DNA from: an uncultured Parasphingopyxis sp.
GTDB lineage: Bacteria; Pseudomonadota; Alphaproteobacteria; Sphingomonadales; Sphingomonadaceae
DNA length: 64,000 bases
NCBI RefSeq assembly: GCF_937129435.1
Contig: NZ_CAKZNF010000024.1
Span: 45,178-109,177, forward strand
Direction of reading: 5' to 3'
The translations under genes and the position numbers were made by a program. A model generated the notes under the pieces. That model was not told where the DNA came from. It worked only from the letters and a program-made list of their open reading frames with translations, and ran no database searches. Positions 1 to 9,083 of this stretch are shown here, one piece after another; the first letter of the stretch is position 1; each line of letters opens with the position of its first letter.

Positions 1-2
1 CG

Positions 3-797
3 CTCGGCCAGCAACTCGCGCCGCATTTGCCTTTGCTCCGCAGGTTCGCGCGCGCCCTGACCGGCAGTCAGCACCATGGCGACACGTTCGTCCGGGCGAC
101 GCTGGAATCGATCGTTGCGGCACCCGACGAATTTCCCCGCGACGTCGATCCGCGTCTCGGCCTATATGCAAGTTTCCTGAAAATCTGGAGTTCGGCAGAA
201 TTGTCGGACGATCTGGCGGACACGCTGGCGGGCACCGGTGATCGCGCCGATGTCGCCTCGGCGCGCCTTGCGATGATCGACAAGCGGTCGCGGCAGGCGC
301 TGCTGCTGACCGAAGTGGAGGGATTCTCCCGCGAAGACGTCGCCTATCTGCTCGAGGCCGATCTCGACGAGGTGTCCGGTCTGGTCGAAACGGCGCGCGA
401 GGAAATCGACAATCAGCTGCGTACGCAGGTTCTGATCATCGAAGACGAACCGATCATCGCGATGGACCTGGAGGGGATCGTTCGCGATCTCGGCCATGAC
501 GTGGTCGGCATCGCCGTGACGCATCGCGAGGCCGTCGATCAGGCCAAGGGCGAAACGCCGGGTCTCGTGCTCGCCGATATTCAGCTCGCCGACGACAGTT
601 CAGGGATCGAGGCGGTGCAGGAAATCCTGACCGACATCGATATTCCCGTCATCTTCATCACCGCTTTCCCCGAACGATTGCTGACGGGCGAACGCCCCGA
701 ACCGGCCTTCCTGATTACGAAGCCGTTCCAGCATGCTACGATCAAGGCGGCCATCGCGCAGGCATTGTTCTTCAACAAGACCACATTGCCGGCCTAG
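3..797 (+). CDS. phyR: PhyR-type stress response regulator (sigma-like domain + receiver domain), 5' end outside window
   Basis: Frame open from the window edge (LGQQLAPHLPLLRRFARALTGSQ...); C-terminal receiver motifs IIEDEPIIAMDLE, LADIQL, FITAFPE, ITKPF. Confidence 0.9.
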   Translation, partial: LGQQLAPHLPLLRRFARALTGSQHHGDTFVRATLESIVAAPDEFPRDVDPRLGLYASFLKIWSSAELSDDLADTLAGTGDRADVASARLAMIDKRSRQALLLTEVEGFSREDVAYLLEADLDEVSGLVETAREEIDNQLRTQVLIIEDEPIIAMDLEGIVRDLGHDVVGIAVTHREAVDQAKGETPGLVLADIQLADDSSGIEAVQEILTDIDIPVIFITAFPERLLTGERPEPAFLITKPFQHATIKAAIAQALFFNKTTLPA

Positions 798-845
798 CGG
801 CGGGCGACAGCCACGCCTAAGTCAGAACGAGAAAAGGACGCCACC

Positions 846-986
846 ATGACCGAAGAAGATCCGCATCTTTCGAAAACGGAGGCGCGCGCAGGCGCGACCC
901 CGCATATGACGCGCGTGATCCTCGCCTTCTCGCTCATTCTGATCGTGGGAATTTTCGTGCTGCTTTACCTGTTCTGGAAAAACTAG
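846..986 (+). CDS. 46-aa single-TM small membrane protein between phyR and the sigma factor gene
   Basis: ATG with upstream AAAAGGA; translation MTEEDPHLSKTEARAGATPHMTRVILAFSLILIVGIFVLLYLFWKN. Confidence 0.6.
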   Translation: MTEEDPHLSKTEARAGATPHMTRVILAFSLILIVGIFVLLYLFWKN

Positions 987-996
987 ATTTTTCCAG
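974..996 (+). terminator. Perfect 9-bp hairpin overlapping the small ORF stop codon
   Basis: CTGGAAAAA-CTAGA-TTTTTCCAG. Confidence 0.45.
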
Positions 997-1086
997 TAAA
1001 TACAATGCACTGGGCTTTGTCATCGCTTGGGTTTATGACAAAGGGAACGCGCGCCGAATCGGCAAGCGCTAGGCGGGGCTGACGAA

Positions 1087-1722
1087 TTGGCGAAAAATTC
1101 CAACACAGCCGATAAGGGCGGCGAGGCAAAGGAAAAGCCGACGCCGTTGCCCGATGACGAGTTCAAGGTCCAGCTGGGCCAGGTGATCCCGCATCTTCGC
1201 GCCTTCGGCCGGTCGCTTTCGGGCAACCGCGAGACCGCCGACGATCTGGTGCAGGAGACGCTGCTCAAGGCATGGGCGGCGCGCGAGCGTTTCCAGGCCG
1301 GCACCAATATGCGCGCCTGGACGTTCATCATCCTGCGCAACCTGTTCCTCTCCCAGATGCGGCGCGCCCGGTTCAAGGGCGAATGGGACGAAATGGCCGC
1401 CGACAAGCTGCTCGCGGCGCCGGCGAGCCAGGACCGTCATATCGAATTGAACGACATGCAGCGCGCGCTGCTGAAGCTGCCCGAACCCCAGCGCGAAGCG
1501 CTGATCCTCGTCGGTGCGGGCGGTTTTGCCTATGAAGAGGCGGCGGAAATCTGCGGCTGCGCGGTCGGCACGATCAAGAGCCGCGTGGCCCGGGGCCGGT
1601 CCGCGCTCGAAGCGTTGCTGGAAGAGGGCGATCTCAATCCCCGATCCGAAACCACCGGAAAATCCGATTTGAGCGCGCTTCAGGAAATCATGGACGAGGT
1701 CGACGAACTCAGCAACCGCTGA
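1087..1722 (+). CDS. ecfG: EcfG-type extracytoplasmic function sigma factor (TTG start)
   Basis: Sigma-70 region 2/4 motifs (ETADDLVQETLLKAWAARERFQAGTNMRAWTFIILRNLF; GAGGFAYEEAAEICGCAVGTIKSRVARGR); adjacent to phyR. Confidence 0.85.
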   Translation: MAKNSNTADKGGEAKEKPTPLPDDEFKVQLGQVIPHLRAFGRSLSGNRETADDLVQETLLKAWAARERFQAGTNMRAWTFIILRNLFLSQMRRARFKGEWDEMAADKLLAAPASQDRHIELNDMQRALLKLPEPQREALILVGAGGFAYEEAAEICGCAVGTIKSRVARGRSALEALLEEGDLNPRSETTGKSDLSALQEIMDEVDELSNR

Positions 1723-1728
1723 GCCGGC

Positions 1729-1902
1729 CTAGGTGATCAGGCCGAGCAGGCGGTCGAATTCCTGGGCGTTTTCGTCCTTGTTGTGCTGCTCGCCAAAGGC
1801 CTTGCGCAGCACTTCGCCTACCCGGTTCGTCGGTTTCGCTTCGAACCGGATATGGCGCGGGTTTTCGCGCCCGGATTCAGATCGGGATGGCTTTTCACGC
1901 AT
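1729..1902 (-). CDS. nepR: NepR-like anti-sigma factor (57 aa), convergent with the sigma factor gene
   Basis: Translation MREKPSRSESGRENPRHIRFEAKPTNRVGEVLRKAFGEQHNKDENAQEFDRLLGLIT resembles the NepR core (G..LR..F......eF..LL); an in-frame ATG at 1911 would add MFS. Confidence 0.6.
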   Translation of the reverse strand: MREKPSRSESGRENPRHIRFEAKPTNRVGEVLRKAFGEQHNKDENAQEFDRLLGLIT

Positions 1903-1912
1903 AGAGAACATT

Positions 1913-1941
1913 GGAACGCACAAATGGCGGTGAAGGTTTCC
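1913..1941. promoter_or_regulatory. Candidate bidirectional EcfG-type promoter between nepR-like and glnE
   Basis: + strand GGAAC-N17-GGTT; - strand GAAAC-N17-CGTT; consensus GGAAC-N16/17-CGTT. Confidence 0.4.
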
Positions 1942-1965
1942 ACTTTGCATGTTTGACCGGAACTG

Positions 1966-4689
1966 ATGCACAAAAGCGACATGGAAACGAACGGCGATCC
2001 GCCCGATTTCGGTTCGGTCTGGGACAGGGCCCGGGCCCATGCGCCGTTCCTCGCGCGCCTCGGCGAACGCAACCCCGACATGCTCGAACGCGCGCGGGCC
2101 GGTGAGTGGGTGCCGGAATGGACGGACGCGGGCGATACGCCGGATCGCGTCGCCGAAACTCTGCGGCGCGACAAGCAGCGGCTCGCGCTCGGCGTGGCGC
2201 TCGGCGACCTTGCGGGCGCGCTCCCGTTCGAACGTGTCGTCCATGCGCTCAGCGACTTCGCCGATCATGCGACAGCGGCGGCGATCGCGGCGGCGATGCA
2301 CGAGGTGACGGGTGCGGACGGTGTCGAGGGGATGAGCGTGCTCGCGCTCGGCAAGCATGGCAGCCGCGAACTCAACTATTCGTCGGACATCGATCTCGTC
2401 CTGCTGCTCGATCCCGATCGCCTTGCTTCGCCCAAGGGCGATCCGCGCGACACCGCCGTGCGGATCGGCCGCAAATTCGTGGGGCTGCTGCAGGACCGGA
2501 CGCAGGACGGCTATGTCTTTCGCGTCGATCTGCGGCTGCGGCCCTCGCCCGAGGTGACGCCGATCGCGCTGCCGGTGAATGCGGCGATTTCGCATTACGA
2601 AACGATCGCGGAAGCCTGGGAGCGTGCGGCCTTTATCCGTGCACGGCATGTCGGCGGCGACGCGTCGATCTCGGCCTATTTTCTCGATGCGCTGCGGCCC
2701 TTCGTCTGGCGCAGCGCGCTCGATTTCGGCACGATCAGCGAGATACGCGGTATCTCCAAGCGCATCCGCGATCATCATTCGCGCGGCCAGACTTTCGGTC
2801 CGGGCTTCGATCTGAAGCGCGGCCGTGGCGGCATCCGGGAAATCGAATTTTTCGCGCAGATCCACCAGCTCATCCATGGCGGCCGCGATCCGTCGCTTCG
2901 CGAGCCGGCAACGCTCGATGCGCTGGCGGCGCTCGCCGATGCGGGCTGGATCGGCAATGGGGAGGCGGAAACGCTGTCCGCGCATTACCGATTGTTCCGG
3001 ACGATCGAACACCGGCTGCAGATGGTGGAGGACCAGCAGACGCACAGGCTGCCCACCGACGGGGCCGCGCTCGACAATGTCGCCCGGCTCCATGGGCTTG
3101 CCGATGGTGACACGCTGATCGCATTGCTTGCCGACAAGGTGGCCTGGGTTGGCGATGCCTATGACCGGTTCGACGAAACGGACGAACCCCAGGACGCGAT
3201 GCCCCGCGATCCGGCGGAGCTGGAAAGATGGCTGGCCGACACGGGTTTTTCCGACTCGGAAGGCGCCGTCCGCCGGATCGAGCGCTGGCGCACCGGCAGT
3301 GTCGGGGCGACCCGGTCGAAGGCCTCGCGCGAGGCGCTAGAGGCAATCCTGCCGCAGCTCATCTCCGATCTCGGCGCTTCGCCGGCGCCGATCACCGCGC
3401 TCAATCGCCTCGACAGCCTGCTCGATCGCCTGCCGAGCGCACTCAACCTGTTCCGGCTGCTCGAGGCGCGCCCGGGCCTGGGGGCTTTGCTGACCGACAT
3501 TCTGGCGCATGCGCCCGCGCTCGCCGACGAACTGGCGCGGCGGGCGGAGCTGTTCGACGGCCTGATCGACGCGACCGCGCTCGACCCGCCCGAACCGGTC
3601 GGCGAGCTCGTGGAGATCTTTCGCGAGCGGACCGCCGGTCTCGACTATCAGGAGGTGCTCGACCGGATGCGGCAGCTCGTCGGCGAGGAACGGTTCGCGC
3701 TCGGCGTGCAGCTGGTCGAAGCCGCGAGCGATCCGCTCGATGTGGCAGCGGGTTATGCGCGCGTTGCCGAAGCCTCGATCGAGCTTCTCGCCGGCGACAC
3801 CGTTGACGCGTTTCGCGAGGAACATGGCGAGGTGCCCGGCAGCGAGTTTGTGATCCTGGCGCTCGGCAGGCTCGGCGGCGGCGCGCTGACCCACGCCTCC
3901 GACCTCGACCTCGTCTATCTGTTCACCGGCGACCATGGCGCCGAATCGGACGGCGAACGCCCGCTCGGCGCGACGCGCTATTATCAACGGGTGGCCCAGC
4001 GGGTCACCGCCGCGCTGAGCGTCCCGACGGCCGCTGGCCCGCTCTACGAGGTCGACACCAGGCTGCGGCCCTCGGGCGGCCAGGGGCTGATCGCCGTGTC
4101 GCTCGACAGTTTCGAGGGCTATCAGCGGCAGAGCGCCTGGACCTGGGAGCATATGGCGCTCGCCCGCGCCCGGCCGGTCTACGGTTCGCCCGAAGCGCGC
4201 GAAAAGCTCAGCGGGATTATCCGCGAAACGCTCATTCGGCCGCGCGATCCGGAAAAGCTTCTGGCTGATGCCCGCAATATGCGCGCCGAGATCACCGCGG
4301 CAAAGCCGCCCGCCGGTGCGCTCGACGTCAAGCTCGTACCGGGCGGGCTCGTCGATCTCGAATTCTGCACCCATGTGGCGCAATTGCGCGAGGGCAAGGG
4401 GCTTTCGCCCTATCTGCCCGAGGCGATTGGTGCCCTGATCGAAGCGGGCGTGCTCGATCCGGGCATGGCCGCCGCGCATGATCTGCTGACGCGGATGCTC
4501 GTGACGCTCCGGCTCGTCTCGCCCGATTCGACCGAGGTTTCGCCGGCCAGTCGCTCGCTCGTCGCCAAGGCCTGCCATGTCAAGGATTGGGACGCGCTGG
4601 TTGAAGCCTATGACAAAGCCCGGCATTGCGTGCGCGAACAGTTCGAGGCGCTCGGCCTCGCCAGCGATGAGGAAGGACAGACCCGATGA
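1966..4689 (+). CDS. glnE: Bifunctional glutamine synthetase adenylyltransferase/deadenylyltransferase
   Basis: Two nucleotidyltransferase modules (GKHGSRELNYSSDIDLVLL; LGRLGGGALTHASDLDLVYLF), 907 aa. Confidence 0.95.
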   Translation: MHKSDMETNGDPPDFGSVWDRARAHAPFLARLGERNPDMLERARAGEWVPEWTDAGDTPDRVAETLRRDKQRLALGVALGDLAGALPFERVVHALSDFADHATAAAIAAAMHEVTGADGVEGMSVLALGKHGSRELNYSSDIDLVLLLDPDRLASPKGDPRDTAVRIGRKFVGLLQDRTQDGYVFRVDLRLRPSPEVTPIALPVNAAISHYETIAEAWERAAFIRARHVGGDASISAYFLDALRPFVWRSALDFGTISEIRGISKRIRDHHSRGQTFGPGFDLKRGRGGIREIEFFAQIHQLIHGGRDPSLREPATLDALAALADAGWIGNGEAETLSAHYRLFRTIEHRLQMVEDQQTHRLPTDGAALDNVARLHGLADGDTLIALLADKVAWVGDAYDRFDETDEPQDAMPRDPAELERWLADTGFSDSEGAVRRIERWRTGSVGATRSKASREALEAILPQLISDLGASPAPITALNRLDSLLDRLPSALNLFRLLEARPGLGALLTDILAHAPALADELARRAELFDGLIDATALDPPEPVGELVEIFRERTAGLDYQEVLDRMRQLVGEERFALGVQLVEAASDPLDVAAGYARVAEASIELLAGDTVDAFREEHGEVPGSEFVILALGRLGGGALTHASDLDLVYLFTGDHGAESDGERPLGATRYYQRVAQRVTAALSVPTAAGPLYEVDTRLRPSGGQGLIAVSLDSFEGYQRQSAWTWEHMALARARPVYGSPEAREKLSGIIRETLIRPRDPEKLLADARNMRAEITAAKPPAGALDVKLVPGGLVDLEFCTHVAQLREGKGLSPYLPEAIGALIEAGVLDPGMAAAHDLLTRMLVTLRLVSPDSTEVSPASRSLVAKACHVKDWDALVEAYDKARHCVREQFEALGLASDEEGQTR

Positions 4690-5153
4690 TCGAAGCCGGA
4701 GACAAGGCCCCCGACGTCACCCTGCAGATGACCGACGAGAGCGAAGCCAAACTGTCGAGTTTCAAGGGCAAGCCGCTCGTCCTCTATTTCTATCCGAAGG
4801 ACGATACGCCCGGCTGCACCAAGGAAGCGCTGCAGTTCACCGAGCTTGCCAAGGAGTTCGACAAGGCCGGGGTGAAGGTGATCGGCGTTTCGAAGGACCC
4901 GCCGGCCAAGCACGAGAAGTTCATCGCCAAGCACGATCTCGCCATCGATCTCGCGACCGACGCCGATGGCAGCGTGACCGAGGCGTTCGGCGTCTGGGTC
5001 GAGAAGAATATGTACGGCCGCAAATATATGGGCATCCAGCGCGCGACCTTCCTGATCGATGCCAAGGGCAAGGTCGTAAAGGTCTGGCCCAAGGTGAAGG
5101 TCGCCGGCCATGCAGAGGATGTGCTGGCCGAAGCGAAGGCGCTCGACGCCTAG
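4686..5153 (+). CDS. bcp: Thioredoxin-dependent thiol peroxidase (peroxiredoxin Bcp)
   Basis: VLYFYPKDDTPGCTKEA motif; ATGA overlap with glnE. Confidence 0.95.
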   Translation: MIEAGDKAPDVTLQMTDESEAKLSSFKGKPLVLYFYPKDDTPGCTKEALQFTELAKEFDKAGVKVIGVSKDPPAKHEKFIAKHDLAIDLATDADGSVTEAFGVWVEKNMYGRKYMGIQRATFLIDAKGKVVKVWPKVKVAGHAEDVLAEAKALDA

Positions 5154-5167
5154 AAACGTTTTCCACC

Positions 5168-5971
5168 ATGGAATCGATTGCCAGCGCGGCCCGTTCGGTC
5201 CTTCTGAGCGCGGCGCCGAACGAAAAGGTGATGCGCGCGCGGCAGGTGGCGCGCGCATGGCGGGGCGGTTTGCTGGCGCACCGTTTCGATGTCCCGATGC
5301 CCGACGAACCGGCGCGGCCCGAGGCGCCCGCGCTGCTGCCGCCCAATCGGATGCCCCGGCGGGGGAAGATCGGGTCGGAGCGCGGCCGTGTGGCGATGCT
5401 CCACGCGCTCGCCCATATCGAATTCGTCGCGATCGATCTGGCGTTCGACCTGATCGGCCGTTTCGGCGGTGAATTCCCGCGCGATTTCGTCGACGACTGG
5501 ATCCGCGTCGGGGCGGAAGAGGCGATGCATTTCGCGCTGCTCGACCGGCGACTGAAGTCTCTGGGGAGCGGCTATGGCGCGCTGCCCGCCCATGGCGGCC
5601 TGTGGGAATCGGCGCAGGATACAGCGCATGACAGGGTGGCGCGGCTTGCCGTGGTGCCGATGGTGCTCGAAGCACGCGGGCTGGACGTCACCCCCGCAAC
5701 GGTCGACCGCTTCCGCGCCGCAGGCGACAAGAGGTCGGCAGAGATCCTCGAACGCATCGCCCGCGACGAAATCAGGCATGTGCATTTTGGCGTGAAATGG
5801 TTCGAATCGTGCTGCGCGGAGCAAGATTTGCTCCCTGAGGCGCACTGGCAATTGCTCGTAAAACGGTACTTTAACGGCCGGCTGAAGCCTCCGTTCAACG
5901 CTTCGGCGCGTCGACAAGCCGGTTTGTCCCGCGAATACTATCTTCCGCTTGCTTCGGTGGAACCTTGTTAA
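5168..5971 (+). CDS. DUF455 family ferritin-like protein
   Basis: Starts MESIASAARSVLLSAAP; HALAHIEFVAIDLAFDLI, EEAMHF, DEIRHVHFG metal-ligand-type motifs. Confidence 0.85.
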   Translation: MESIASAARSVLLSAAPNEKVMRARQVARAWRGGLLAHRFDVPMPDEPARPEAPALLPPNRMPRRGKIGSERGRVAMLHALAHIEFVAIDLAFDLIGRFGGEFPRDFVDDWIRVGAEEAMHFALLDRRLKSLGSGYGALPAHGGLWESAQDTAHDRVARLAVVPMVLEARGLDVTPATVDRFRAAGDKRSAEILERIARDEIRHVHFGVKWFESCCAEQDLLPEAHWQLLVKRYFNGRLKPPFNASARRQAGLSREYYLPLASVEPC

Positions 5972-6084
5972 CAAACAGGCTCCAGACCGGTTGCGGGGAG
6001 GGCATTGCCGCCTCCGGAATACAAGGTTTCACAAAGGCGTAGACGGTTAATTAACCATCTTCGCCAAGTACGAACGGGTTGCGC

Positions 6085-6750
6085 ATGATGAACATTACTC
6101 GCCTTTTCCATTTCACGCGCCAGTCGCTGGCGCAGCCAATCTTCGCCGCGGCGGCATTCGTGTCCGCCGCGTTTTTTATGGCTGCCGCTCCGGCACAGGC
6201 ACAGACGCAGGGCAATAACAGCGAAGTTCGCGCGCTGTTCGCCAACTGGCAGCAGGACGCGCGTCAGCGTCAGGGCGTCATGGCGATCCCCTCGGGACGC
6301 CCCGTCGAAAATTACCGCCTCACCAGCAGCTTCGGCACACGCAGCGATCCGTTCGGCGCCGGCCGCCGCCGGCATAACGGCCTCGACATGGCAGGTCCGA
6401 TCGGCACCCCGATCTATGCCACCGCCGACGGCATCGTCGGCCGTGCGCAGTGGGTCGGTGGCTATGGCAATTATGTCGAAATCAATCATGGCGGCGACAT
6501 GCAGACGCGCTACGGCCATATGTCGCGCATCCTGGTCGAGCCGGGCGCCCGCGTCACCCGCGGCCAGATGATCGGCCATATGGGCTCGACCGGCCGTTCG
6601 ACAGGCAGCCATCTCCATTACGAGGTCCGCATCGCGGGACGCCCGATCAATCCGGTGCCGTTTCTGACCTCAAACGAATATCTCGCCTCGCTGCCGAACA
6701 CGCCCAATGCGGTCGAAGGCACGCAGGTCGCGCTCGGCGCCAGCCAGTAG
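6085..6750 (+). CDS. M23 family metallopeptidase (LytM-type)
   Basis: Signal peptide; RRRHNGLDMAGPIGTPIYA and HLHYEVR motifs. Confidence 0.9.
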   Translation: MMNITRLFHFTRQSLAQPIFAAAAFVSAAFFMAAAPAQAQTQGNNSEVRALFANWQQDARQRQGVMAIPSGRPVENYRLTSSFGTRSDPFGAGRRRHNGLDMAGPIGTPIYATADGIVGRAQWVGGYGNYVEINHGGDMQTRYGHMSRILVEPGARVTRGQMIGHMGSTGRSTGSHLHYEVRIAGRPINPVPFLTSNEYLASLPNTPNAVEGTQVALGASQ

Positions 6751-6785
6751 CGCCTAACCGCTACGCTTGTACTCCCAAGCGCTAG

Positions 6786-6820
6786 AACGGGTCGCCCGCT
6801 TGTCGCGAGCGGCCCGTTTT
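6786..6820 (+). terminator. Rho-independent-like terminator
   Basis: CGGGTCGCCCGC ttgtc GCGAGCGGCCCGTTTT stem. Confidence 0.55.
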
Positions 6821-6834
6821 CCTATCTAGGGTCT

Positions 6835-7182
6835 ATGAGCGAGGTTCAGCCCATCGAAAAGGATATCGGCCTGTCCGAAGCGGCGGCGAAACGCGTGGCC
6901 GCGATCGCCGAGCGTCAGGGCAAGCCCGCGATCCTTCGCCTTGCCGTCGATGGCGGCGGCTGTGCGGGCTTCCAGTACCGTTTCGAAATGGCCGAAAGCG
7001 TCGAGGATGACGATGTCACCGCGGAAACCGGCGGCGTGACGCTGGTCGTCGACACGATCAGCCTCGATCTGGTGCGCGGCAGCGAAGTCGATTTCGTCGA
7101 AAATCTCGGCGGCGCGATGTTCCAGGTCAACAACCCCAACGCCCAGTCAGGTTGCGGCTGTGGAACCAGTTTTTCGATCTAG
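6835..7182 (+). CDS. erpA: HesB/IscA-family iron-sulfur insertion protein
   Basis: GGGCAGFQY and C-terminal SGCGCGTSFSI. Confidence 0.9.
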   Translation: MSEVQPIEKDIGLSEAAAKRVAAIAERQGKPAILRLAVDGGGCAGFQYRFEMAESVEDDDVTAETGGVTLVVDTISLDLVRGSEVDFVENLGGAMFQVNNPNAQSGCGCGTSFSI

Positions 7183-7252
7183 CGGCGACGCGTCTCCATA
7201 TGAGCGGTTTATAGTTGGTGAGGCGGCCACGCCTCGATCGAGCGCTTAACGC

Positions 7253-8500
7253 ATGCGAAAGACAGCCAATCGATTTCTGACCCTTGCGGCGGCCCCCTTA
7301 CTGGCCTGCGCGGCACCTCTCGACGCGCAAACAGGGAATATCGGGGCCTTGATGAACGCGCCGATCGCCATAGAGCGCGCGGCGCCCGTAACGTCGGTTC
7401 CGCTTGAACAGCGGGACGGCAAGTATTTTCTGGTCGCCTCTGTCGATGGCATAGAGCGCGAATTCGTGTTCGATACCGGCTCGCCGACGATCCTCTCGCG
7501 CGAATTGGCCGAGGCGCTGGAGCTCGAAATATTGGGGCAGAATACCGGAACGGACGCGCACGGTGCGGCCGTTACGATGGATATCGCTCGCACCGGGACG
7601 ATCGCACTCGGCGATATCGTGTTTCGCGATGTTCCCGTATTCGTTTACGATTTCGGCGCAATGCCCCTCGGCCGCTGCTTTTTCGATGGTGGCGTGCTGG
7701 GTTCGGAAATCTTTGCCGGCAGCGCCTGGCGGATCGACGCCGAAAACGGGCGGCTGGAGATCGCCGAGTCGACCGATGCCATCTCCATAGCCGATGATGC
7801 GTTGACGGCGCGGCTCCACGATATCGGATATCCGCATGCGCCGGTTGTCGACTATGCCATCGGTAGCCAGCACGACCGGGCGCTGTTCGACACGGGAAGT
7901 GAGGTGCCGCTGTCGCTCTATGCGCCGCTGTTGACGAATCCGGCGGTGGAAGATCGCCTGCACGCAGTCCAGCGCGGGCGGGGCTCGGAAGGCGTTTCGG
8001 CGGGCGGCCGCGGCGCGGTCGTGGATCTTGCGCGATTTCGTCTTTCTCGTATCGCGCTAGGCGATTCCGGGATTTCGAATATCGGCGGAATCTCGCGGAG
8101 CGTTCCGCCCACATTGCTGGGTGCCGGTTTGCTCGATCGTTTCGTTGTCACGCTCGATTATCCGGGCGAGCGCTTCGTACTCGAATCCAGAGCCGTGCCT
8201 GCCAATACCCGTCCCGAACCCGGCTATCGGCTGGCCCTTGTGGACGATCGCGTCGAGGTTGTGCAGCTGTTCGAAGGTTCGGCGGCCGATGACGCCGGTC
8301 TGCGTCTCGAAGATCGCATTATCGGGATCGACGGCCGGGTCGTGGATGTTGCCGGGGAGCAGGATCTGTGTGCCCTTGTGCGTTTCGTTTCCGGCCGGCC
8401 TTTCGAAGCGCGTGCCCTGTCACTGGAAATCGATCGCGACGGAAGCACCGTGTCGCTCAGAATTCCGGCGCCGGAGAGCCCTGCCGGCGCTGCGCGGTGA
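7253..8500 (+). CDS. Retropepsin-like aspartic protease with two DTG motifs and a PDZ domain
   Basis: FVFDTGSPT and ALFDTGSEV; C-terminal PDZ-like GYRLALVDDRVEVVQLFEGSAADDAGLRLEDRIIGIDG. Confidence 0.8.
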   Translation: MRKTANRFLTLAAAPLLACAAPLDAQTGNIGALMNAPIAIERAAPVTSVPLEQRDGKYFLVASVDGIEREFVFDTGSPTILSRELAEALELEILGQNTGTDAHGAAVTMDIARTGTIALGDIVFRDVPVFVYDFGAMPLGRCFFDGGVLGSEIFAGSAWRIDAENGRLEIAESTDAISIADDALTARLHDIGYPHAPVVDYAIGSQHDRALFDTGSEVPLSLYAPLLTNPAVEDRLHAVQRGRGSEGVSAGGRGAVVDLARFRLSRIALGDSGISNIGGISRSVPPTLLGAGLLDRFVVTLDYPGERFVLESRAVPANTRPEPGYRLALVDDRVEVVQLFEGSAADDAGLRLEDRIIGIDGRVVDVAGEQDLCALVRFVSGRPFEARALSLEIDRDGSTVSLRIPAPESPAGAAR

Positions 8501-8536
8501 TGGCCGGAACATGATCGGCGGCGAGCACCTGACGGA

Positions 8537-9031
8537 CTAGAGCCGTAGGATCATGGCGATCCGCCGCGCCATGTCGAACCCGTCGGCTTCCTCATCGGCC
8601 AGTTCCGCCAGGATCGCGGCTTCGGGCTTATCCCATTCGACGAAGCCCAGAGTGGCATAGAAGGGCGCGTTCCACGGCAAGGTCCGGTCCGTGATGAGTG
8701 AAACCGCCGAGAAACCGTGCCGCGCCTCTGCGATCGCCGTCTCCATCAGGCGGCGGCCGATGCCGTGCCCCTGAAAGTCCGCGCCGACCGCAAGCTCGTC
8801 GATATAGAGCGATTTCTGCATTGCATGGGCGCAGCATAAACCCGCGATGGCATCGCCTTGCTCCTCGACCCAGTGCGCCCCTTCTGCAATGGCGCGCGCA
8901 TGCTTGTCGGGGTGCAGCGTCTCGCCGCCGATGGCGCTTTCGAAATGCGTGCCGAGAAACAGCTCCGCCGCCGACCGTTCCACCGCGGCGAGCGCCTCGA
9001 TATCCCCCATCCCCGTCTTTCGGATCGTCAC
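8537..9031 (-). CDS. GNAT family N-acetyltransferase (GTG start)
   Basis: VTIRKTGMGDIEALAAVERSA...LAVGADFQGHGIGRRLMETAI. Confidence 0.85.
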   Translation of the reverse strand: MTIRKTGMGDIEALAAVERSAAELFLGTHFESAIGGETLHPDKHARAIAEGAHWVEEQGDAIAGLCCAHAMQKSLYIDELAVGADFQGHGIGRRLMETAIAEARHGFSAVSLITDRTLPWNAPFYATLGFVEWDKPEAAILAELADEEADGFDMARRIAMILRL

Positions 9032-9083
9032 GCGGCAAACTCCCGTCTGGCCGTGGCGGCCGGTTCGCGGCATAACGCCGCCC

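Noticed and set aside
1044-1070. EcfG promoter upstream of the sigma factor gene (GGAAC ... CGCT)
   Set aside because: Spacer is 18 nt and the -10 is not GTT; too weak
1729-3093. 454-aa - strand ORF
   Set aside because: Most is antisense to glnE; only the last 57 codons (NepR-like) are kept
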